From Nonomuraea muscovyensis (GTDB lineage: Bacteria > Actinomycetota > Actinomycetes > Streptosporangiales > Streptosporangiaceae): DNA of 64,000 nt. Location: the NCBI RefSeq assembly GCF_014207745.1, contig NZ_JACHJB010000004.1, positions 186,001 to 250,000 of the forward strand, given 5' to 3'. Under the pieces are notes generated by a model. It did no database searches and was not told the origin of the DNA. It saw only the letters and a list, made by a program, of their open reading frames with translations. Below are positions 59,113 to 64,000 of the stretch, in pieces (position 1 is the first letter of the stretch; each line of letters opens with the position of its first letter). The position numbers and the translations under genes are program-made.

Positions 59113-60939
59113 ATGCCCGAACGCGATCTGCGGTTCCTGACCGAACTCGCCGCCCAGTTGCGCGTGGACTCCGTGCGCAGCTCGGCCGCGGCGGGCTCCG
59201 GTCACCCCACGTCGTCGTTGTCCGCCGCCGACCTGATGGCGGTGCTGTTCGCCTGCCATCTGCGCTACGACTTCGACCGGCCGGACGAGCCCGCCAACGA
59301 CCATCTGATCTTCTCCAAGGGGCACGCCTCACCGCTGCTGTACGCCCTGTTCCGGGCCGCGGGTGCGATCGGCGAGGAGGAACTGCTGTCCTTCAGGAAG
59401 CGGGACAGCCGGCTGGAGGGACACCCGACACCGCGGCTGCCGTGGGTGGACGTGGCCACGGGATCGCTCGGGCAGGGGCTGCCCGTCGGTGTGGGGATGG
59501 CGATGGCGGGGCGGCTGGAGCACCTGCCGTACCGGGTGTGGGTGCTGTGCGGCGACGGCGAGCTGGCCGAGGGGTCGGTGTGGGAGGCCGCCGAGCACGC
59601 CGGTGACGAGGGCCTGGCCAACCTGACGCTGATCGTGGACGTGAACCGGCTCGGGCAACGGGGCCCCACCCGGCACGGCTGGGACACCGGCGCGTACGCC
59701 CGCAGGTTCGGCGCGTTCGGCTGGCGCACGATCGAGATCGACGGCCACGACCCCGGCCAGATCGACTTCGCGCTCGGCGACGCGCGCAACACGCGCAGGC
59801 GGCCCACGGTGATCCTGGCCAAGACCCGCAAGGGCGAGGGCGTGCTGGAGGTGGAGAACCGCGAGGGCGCCCACGGCAAGGCGCTGCGCGACCCGGAGAC
59901 GGCCATCGGGGAGCTGGGCGGCCCCCGGCACGTCGAGCTCCGGGTGCACCCGCCGGAGGTCACGTCCGCGCCGCACCGGTTCGAGGACGGACCGCTGACG
60001 CTGCCCGAGTACGAGGTCGGCACCCGGGTCGCCACGCGCACGGCGTTCGGCGAGGCCCTCGCGGCGCTCGGCGCGGCGCGCGGCGACGTGGTGGCGCTGG
60101 ACGGCGAGGTGGCCGACTCCACCAAGGTCGAGGAGTTCGCCAAGGCGTTCCCCGAGCGGTTCTTCGAGATGTACATCGCCGAGCAGCAGCTCGTGGCCGC
60201 CGCCGTGGGCATGCAGGTGCGCGGCTGGGTGCCGTACGCGGCGACGTTCGCGGCGTTCCTCACCAGGGCGCACGACTTCATCCGGATGGCCGCGGTGAGC
60301 AGGGCGTCGATCAGGCTGGTCGGCTCGCACGCCGGCGTGGCCATCGGCGAGGACGGCCCCTCCCAGATGGGGCTGGAGGACCTGGCCATGATGCGGCCCG
60401 TGTACGACAGCGTCGTGCTCTACCCCTGCGACGCCAACCAGACGGCGGCCCTGACCGCCGAGATGGCCTCCGTGTCCGGCGTGTCCTACCTGCGGACGAC
60501 GCGGGGCGACACGCCCGTCGTGTACCGGCCCGGCGAGCGCTTCCCCGTGGGCGGCTCGCGGGTGCTGCGCCACTCCCCCGCCGACCGGGCGACGATCGTG
60601 GCCGCCGGGGTGACCGTGCACGAGGCGCTGGCCGCGGCCGACGAGCTGGCCGAACGGGGCGTGCCCGTGGGCGTGATCGACCTGTACTCGGTCAAGCCGG
60701 TCGACGTGGCCGCCCTGACGGCGGCGGCCACCACGACGGGCACCCTCATCACGGTCGAGGACCACCGGCCCGAGGGCGGGCTGGGCGACGCGGTGCTGGA
60801 CGCCGTCAGCGAACTGGGACCCCGGGTGGTGAAACTGGCCGTACGGGGGCTGCCGGGGTCGGCCACGCCGCAGCAGCAGCTCGCGGACGCCCGGATCGAC
60901 CGGCGGGCCATCGTCGAGACGGTCAAGCGGCTGCTCTGA
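59113..60939 (+). CDS. Transketolase
   Basis: About 608 residues, thiamine-diphosphate enzyme of the pentose phosphate pathway. ThDP motif GDGELAEGSVWEAA...NRLGQ, substrate His in SAAAGSGHPTSSL and SKGHASPLLYALF, and IAEQQLVAAAVGMQVRGW with the catalytic Glu. It is shorter than classic TktA and similar to archaeal-type or stress-associated copies, fitting a second, non-housekeeping transketolase. ATG 59113 follows CAGGAGGAGG. Confidence 0.9.
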   Translation: MPERDLRFLTELAAQLRVDSVRSSAAAGSGHPTSSLSAADLMAVLFACHLRYDFDRPDEPANDHLIFSKGHASPLLYALFRAAGAIGEEELLSFRKRDSRLEGHPTPRLPWVDVATGSLGQGLPVGVGMAMAGRLEHLPYRVWVLCGDGELAEGSVWEAAEHAGDEGLANLTLIVDVNRLGQRGPTRHGWDTGAYARRFGAFGWRTIEIDGHDPGQIDFALGDARNTRRRPTVILAKTRKGEGVLEVENREGAHGKALRDPETAIGELGGPRHVELRVHPPEVTSAPHRFEDGPLTLPEYEVGTRVATRTAFGEALAALGAARGDVVALDGEVADSTKVEEFAKAFPERFFEMYIAEQQLVAAAVGMQVRGWVPYAATFAAFLTRAHDFIRMAAVSRASIRLVGSHAGVAIGEDGPSQMGLEDLAMMRPVYDSVVLYPCDANQTAALTAEMASVSGVSYLRTTRGDTPVVYRPGERFPVGGSRVLRHSPADRATIVAAGVTVHEALAAADELAERGVPVGVIDLYSVKPVDVAALTAAATTTGTLITVEDHRPEGGLGDAVLDAVSELGPRVVKLAVRGLPGSATPQQQLADARIDRRAIVETVKRLL

Positions 60940-60952
60940 ACCGGCTTCGCGA

Positions 60953-61014
60953 TGGGCACCGGGTCTTCGACGGCCGGGCACAGACGGGCACCGGGTCTTC
61001 GACAGCCGGGCACG
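60953..61014. repeat. Two direct repeats of about 30 bases
   Basis: GGGCACCGGGTCTTCGACRGCCGGGCAC occurs at 60954 and 60986. It lies between the transketolase stop and the ChaB terminator. No gene is seen. Confidence 0.75.
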
Positions 61015-61015
61015 A

Positions 61016-61045
61016 GAAAACGGCGGGCCTCGTCAGGGCCCGCCG
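61016..61045 (-). terminator. Intrinsic terminator after the ChaB gene
   Basis: CGGCGGGCC (61021-61029) pairs with GGCCCGCCG (61037-61045). On the minus strand it is followed by TTTTC. It ends the DUF6458-ChaB transcript. Confidence 0.8.
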
Positions 61046-61060
61046 ATCTCAGCGAGCGGG

Positions 61061-61447
61061 TCAGCGGCGGGCCTTCGCGGTGGCCCGCCGGTTGGCCTTC
61101 CTGATGGCGTCGACGAGCTCCTGCTTGGTCATCCTCGACCGGCCGCGCACGCCGAGTTCGGCGGCCACGTGCTGCAGGTGCTCCTTGGTGGCGTTCGCGT
61201 TGACGCCCTCGGCGGTCCTGCCGGACCGGTCCGTGGCGCCCTGGTCCGACGGGCCCTTCTCCGGCTTGGGCTCCCAGTGGTCACCCACCTTCTCGAAGGA
61301 GTGCTTCAGGGCCGCGAAGGCCGTCATGTGAGCGCGGCGGCCCTCGCCGTACGTCTCGACGGCGGAGTCGTGGGCCTTCATCCACGTCTCCTGCGCCTTC
61401 TTCGGCGAGCGTCGCAGGGTCGACGGCAGCTCCTGGCTGGCCGGCAT
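61061..61447 (-). CDS. ChaB family protein with Rho-N/SAP-like C-terminus
   Basis: About 128 residues. The N-terminal PSTLRRSPKKAQETWMKAHDSA and LKHSFEKVGDHWEPK match ChaB; residues 85-120 (TKEHLQHVAAELGVRGRSRM, TKQELVDAIRKAN) match a Rho N-terminal/SAP-like nucleic acid-binding helix pair. ATG 61447 has GAGG eight bases upstream; a GTG three codons earlier is less likely. Ends with the RRATAKARR basic tail. Probably DNA-associated and stress-induced. Confidence 0.85.
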   Translation of the reverse strand: MPASQELPSTLRRSPKKAQETWMKAHDSAVETYGEGRRAHMTAFAALKHSFEKVGDHWEPKPEKGPSDQGATDRSGRTAEGVNANATKEHLQHVAAELGVRGRSRMTKQELVDAIRKANRRATAKARR

Positions 61448-61508
61448 GTCGTTCACCTCTTCCCTGGTGTGGTTCCCTGGTGTGGCGTCGCCGCGGCGAC
61501 GGGGGTCG

Positions 61509-61790
61509 CTACAGCGGCGGCTCGTTGTAGGGGCGGCGCTCCTCGTACACGGTGGTCCGGCGGGCCTCGGGCGTCTCGTAGACCTCGTGGCGCTGCACCG
61601 GCTCGTCGATCGGGCCGACCGCCCTGCGGGTGACCCGGATGCGGTAGATGCCGAACGCGAGCCCGATCAACCCGCCGAGCATGAGAATGACGCCGACGAC
61701 GTTGATGTCCAGGCCGGCGAGGTCGAACTCGACGGCCCAGGTGAGAATCGCGCCGAGCATGATGAGGATGATGCTTCCGGCGATGGTCAT
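61509..61790 (-). CDS. DUF6458 small membrane protein
   Basis: About 93 residues. Two TM helices (IAGSIILIMLGAILTWAV and INVVGVILMLGGLIGLAFG) with a basic tail IYRIRVTRRAV and a Tyr/Pro/Arg-rich end RRPYNEPPL. This matches DUF6458 of actinobacteria. ATG 61790 follows GGAGGTAATC. Upstream of ChaB in one transcript. Confidence 0.85.
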   Translation of the reverse strand: MTIAGSIILIMLGAILTWAVEFDLAGLDINVVGVILMLGGLIGLAFGIYRIRVTRRAVGPIDEPVQRHEVYETPEARRTTVYEERRPYNEPPL

Positions 61791-61816
61791 GATTACCTCC
61801 TTGACACGAGGAACCT

Positions 61817-61840
61817 CTATCCACATGGCAAAAAACAAAC
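61817..61840 (-). promoter_or_regulatory. Sigma-B-like promoter of the DUF6458 gene
   Basis: On the minus strand GTTT (61837-61840), 14 bases, GGATAG (61817-61822), one base off GGGTAG. It overlaps the 5' end of the divergent shikimate kinase-like gene. Confidence 0.45.
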
Positions 61841-62349
61841 CAGTAGTGATGGTCGGGCTTATGGGCTCGGGCAAGACGAGCGCCGGACGCCTGATCAGCC
61901 AGGCTTTGGGCGTGCCGCTCAGCGACAGCGATCCGTTCCTGGTCGACACCTACGGCGGCACCGCCGCGCAGATCGCCGCCCGCGAAGGGGCGGACGTGCT
62001 GCACGGGCGGGAGGCCGAGCACGTGCTCGCCGAGCTCGCCGGCCGCGTGCCCAAGGTGATCACCGCGGCGGCCAGTTCCGTCGAGGATCCCCGGGTGCGC
62101 GCGGCGCTGCGGGAGGCGTTCGTGGTGTGGCTGGACGCCCCCGACGCGGTGCTGGCCGAGCGGATGCGCTCCGACGACCATCGGCCCGCCTTCGGCCCGG
62201 CCGAGATGCGGGCGCGGCGGGGGGCCTACTTCCGGGAGGTGGCCGACATGACGTGCGACGTGAGCGTCATGTCGCCCGAGGAGGTGGCGGAGGCCGTGCT
62301 GCGGGAAATCCGGTTGCCCGCCCGGGACCGGCAGGGTAGTCAGGGGTGA
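61825..62349 (+). CDS. Shikimate kinase-like P-loop kinase
   Basis: About 174 residues. P-loop MVGLMGSGKTSAGRLI, then LGVPLSDSDPFLVDTYGGTAAQI (in two parts), the shikimate-kinase Asp and second Asp positions, and a lid with RSDDHRPAFG. The lack of the AroK/AroB context suggests a different small-molecule kinase. ATG 61825, no strong ribosome site. Stop overlaps the next gene. Confidence 0.78.
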   Translation: MAKNKPVVMVGLMGSGKTSAGRLISQALGVPLSDSDPFLVDTYGGTAAQIAAREGADVLHGREAEHVLAELAGRVPKVITAAASSVEDPRVRAALREAFVVWLDAPDAVLAERMRSDDHRPAFGPAEMRARRGAYFREVADMTCDVSVMSPEEVAEAVLREIRLPARDRQGSQG

Positions 62350-62903
62350 TGTTCGCCGAGAAACCCACCCTGCGGGGCGAGCGCGTGACGCTGCGCCCGG
62401 TCGGCCCCGAGTACGCCGAAGACCTCTACGCGCTGGTCACCGATCCCGAGGTGCGGCGGTTGACCGGCTCGCACGGGGAGTTCGACCTTGAGGCCGCCCG
62501 GCGCTGGTACGCCACCAGGGGCGCGCAGGCCGACCGGCTCGACCTGGCGATCGTGGCGGACGGCGGCTACGTGGGCGAGATCGTGCTCAACGAGCTCGAC
62601 GCCGACAACCTGTCCTGCAACCTGCGGATCGCGCTGGTGGGTCCGCGGGTGTTCGGCAGGGGCTACGGCACCGAGGCCATCAGGCTGACGCTCGGCCACG
62701 CGTTCGCGACGACGCCGCTGCACCGGGTCAGCCTCGGCGTCCACTCCTTCAACGAACGGGCCGCCCACGTGTACAAGAAGGCAGGCTTCGTGCAGGAGGG
62801 CGTGCTGCGCGACGCGCTGCTGTGGGAGGGCCGGTGGCACGACTCGATCACCATGTCCGTGCTGCGGACGGAGTGGTCCGGGGGGTCTGCCGCCCTGCAA
62901 TAA
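62349..62903 (+). CDS. GNAT family N-acetyltransferase
   Basis: About 184 residues, RimJ/RimL-like: PTLRGERVTLRPVGPEYAED, GRGYGTEAIRLTLGHAF as the acetyl-CoA loop, then HRVSLGVHSFNERAAHVYKKAGF. GTG 62346 is an alternative start one codon earlier. It overlaps the shikimate kinase-like gene stop, so the two are coupled. Confidence 0.9.
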   Translation: MFAEKPTLRGERVTLRPVGPEYAEDLYALVTDPEVRRLTGSHGEFDLEAARRWYATRGAQADRLDLAIVADGGYVGEIVLNELDADNLSCNLRIALVGPRVFGRGYGTEAIRLTLGHAFATTPLHRVSLGVHSFNERAAHVYKKAGFVQEGVLRDALLWEGRWHDSITMSVLRTEWSGGSAALQ

Positions 62904-63022
62904 TGATCATGACGCACGGGTCCTCCGAGGCGCGCGGGGGGCCTGTGGCGTCTTTTTCCATCCATGTCCGCGGTCTCCGGTGCAACCAATCCCGCTTCGG
63001 CCGCATCTAAGCAGCAGTGACG

Positions 63023-64000
63023 ATGTGCTTGGTGCCCGGTGATCCGCGGACCCTCGGCGGCTACTGGCTGGCGGGGCGGCTCGGCGCCGGAGGGCGGGGG
63101 GTCGTCTACGACGCCTACGACGACGAGGGACGCAGGTTCGCCGTCAAGGTGCCGAGAGGCGAGGTCACCCAGCAGTTGACCGACGCGGTCCTCCGGGTCC
63201 GGCCGTGCCAGCTCGCCAGGGTGGTCGACGTGGGCGTCGACGGGACGGTGCCGTACATCGTGAGCGAGTTCGTCGAGGGTCCCGACCTGAGGCGGGCCGT
63301 GGCGCGGCACGGGCCGTACGGAGGCGCGGAGCTGCGCGTGCTGGCCGTCGCCGTCGCGACGGCGTTGCGCTCGCTGCACGCGATCGGCGTCGCGCACCGC
63401 GACCTGCGGCCGGAGAGCGTGCTGCTCTCCCCCGGCGGCCCCACCCTGATCGACCTGGGCGCGGCCGGCGTGGGGACGGTCGGCACACCCACCTACCTGG
63501 CGCCCGAGGTGATCATCGGGGAGCGGCCGGGGCCGGCGGCGGACGTGTTCGCCTGGGGCGGGGTGCTGCTGTTCGCGGCGACCGGGCGTGACCCGTTCCA
63601 CGGGGAGAGCCTGGGCGGCGTGATGCACCGGCTGCTGGCCGTGGACCCCGACCTGGACGCGCTGCCCGACGGGCTGCGGGAGTTGGTGGGCCGGGCGCTG
63701 GACAAGCGACCCGCCGACCGGCCCTCCGCCGACGCCCTGCTGGCCGGCCTCGCGACCTTGCCGGCCACCGCCCCGAACCTCCGCGCGGTCCCGGACGCCG
63801 CTCCGGACACCGTGCCGGACACGGCTCCGGACGCCGCTCCGGACGCCGCTCCGGACGCCGCTCCGAAGAGCGTGCCGGACGCGGCTGCGGCGGGCTCCGG
63901 TGGGGCGGCCGTCACCGTGCTCCGGCCCGCGCCCCGCGACACGGCCCGCGGCGGAGGCAGGCCGGGGCTCGGGCTGGTGCCGCCGGACGGGTTGGCCGGG
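63023..64000 (+). CDS. Ser/Thr protein kinase, partial at the window edge
   Basis: 326 residues to the edge. The start follows the kinase pattern LGGYWLAGRLGAGGRGVVYDAY (in two parts), VAIK-like FAVKVPRG, VSEFVEGPDLRR, then the catalytic loop AHRDLRPESVLL in which the usual Asn is Ser, DLGA for DFG, and TYLAPE. Ends with PDAAPD repeats (12-bp units at 63790-63860), a linker to a probable membrane part outside. Its start is ATG 63023 or GTG 63017. The opening and hinge are near-identical in pattern to the pseudokinase at 43245, so the two are paralogues. Confidence 0.82.
   Translation, partial: MCLVPGDPRTLGGYWLAGRLGAGGRGVVYDAYDDEGRRFAVKVPRGEVTQQLTDAVLRVRPCQLARVVDVGVDGTVPYIVSEFVEGPDLRRAVARHGPYGGAELRVLAVAVATALRSLHAIGVAHRDLRPESVLLSPGGPTLIDLGAAGVGTVGTPTYLAPEVIIGERPGPAADVFAWGGVLLFAATGRDPFHGESLGGVMHRLLAVDPDLDALPDGLRELVGRALDKRPADRPSADALLAGLATLPATAPNLRAVPDAAPDTVPDTAPDAAPDAAPDAAPKSVPDAAAAGSGGAAVTVLRPAPRDTARGGGRPGLGLVPPDGLAG

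Noticed and set aside
61825..62349. aroK (shikimate kinase)
   Set aside because: The P-loop and overall layout fit but no aro genes are near and the shikimate-binding residues are not all clear.

Overview
The window is very GC-rich DNA with dense, often overlapping genes, many GTG starts, numerous TetR/GntR/Lrp regulators, CitB-type two-component genes, a YbaB/WXG-like secretion-associated locus, DUF885, DUF4032, DUF5302, DUF6355 and DUF6458 genes, a second SecA and a ydaO-type riboswitch. Together these point to a chromosomal segment of a filamentous actinobacterium, most likely Streptosporangiaceae (Nonomuraea-like). The family placement is inference; the phylum is secure.

Layout. 1-4.5 kb: a glycine dehydrogenase subunit (partial) translationally coupled to a GH42 beta-galactosidase, divergent from a GntR regulator, then a pirin. 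4.5-9.1 kb: an SOD-like lipoprotein, a pterin dehydratase, a class III aminotransferase and PfkB kinase divergent from a TetR regulator, and a class II aldolase with a leaderless promoter. 9.1-13.5 kb: a DUF885 metallohydrolase-like gene, a DUF4032 kinase-like gene, and a surface protein with an RlpA/3D-like barrel preceded by a c-di-AMP (ydaO) riboswitch. 13.5-15.7 kb: a YbaB-like protein and two WXG-like secretion-associated proteins. 15.8-23.7 kb: a large hybrid histidine kinase divergent from a response regulator that overlaps an orphan glutamate-type binding lipoprotein, followed by a complete gluABCD-like importer.

23.8-30.7 kb is the accessory stretch. It holds an MBL hydrolase, an uncharacterised 469-residue protein followed at once by two tandem tRNA-like genes with atypical features, an RsiV-like secreted protein, then remnants of a decayed integrative element (broken DUF87/HerA-like ATPase, truncated DUF695 gene, integrase C-terminus) ending at a normal tRNA-Lys(CTT) gene. 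Small cargo genes lie inside, two of them preceded by perfect inverted repeats.

30.8-38.3 kb: MoxR/CoxE-type AAA-VWA pair, a coupled PP2C phosphatase - B12-binding protein - STAS operon, an esterase and a NERD protein. 38.5-42.5 kb: a TetR regulator convergent with three coupled acyl-CoA dehydrogenases; TetR and the first dehydrogenase share a palindromic operator. 42.6-50.8 kb: GNAT, a pseudokinase-nSTAND-WD40 protein, a TetR/FAD-monooxygenase pair with three copies of a CTAC-N4-GTAG operator, DMT transporter, VOC protein, Lrp with AzlCD exporter. 50.9-54.1 kb: SecA2 and an EamA transporter. 54.3-61.9 kb looks like a general-stress gene set (PRC-barrel, DUF1360, GPGG peptide, BON, phosphoesterase, SDR, transketolase, ChaB, DUF6458) in which at least six start regions carry a sigma-B-like GNNT-N14/15-GGGYAG promoter. 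The end holds a shikimate-kinase-like gene, a GNAT and the start of a Ser/Thr kinase related to the 43 kb pseudokinase.
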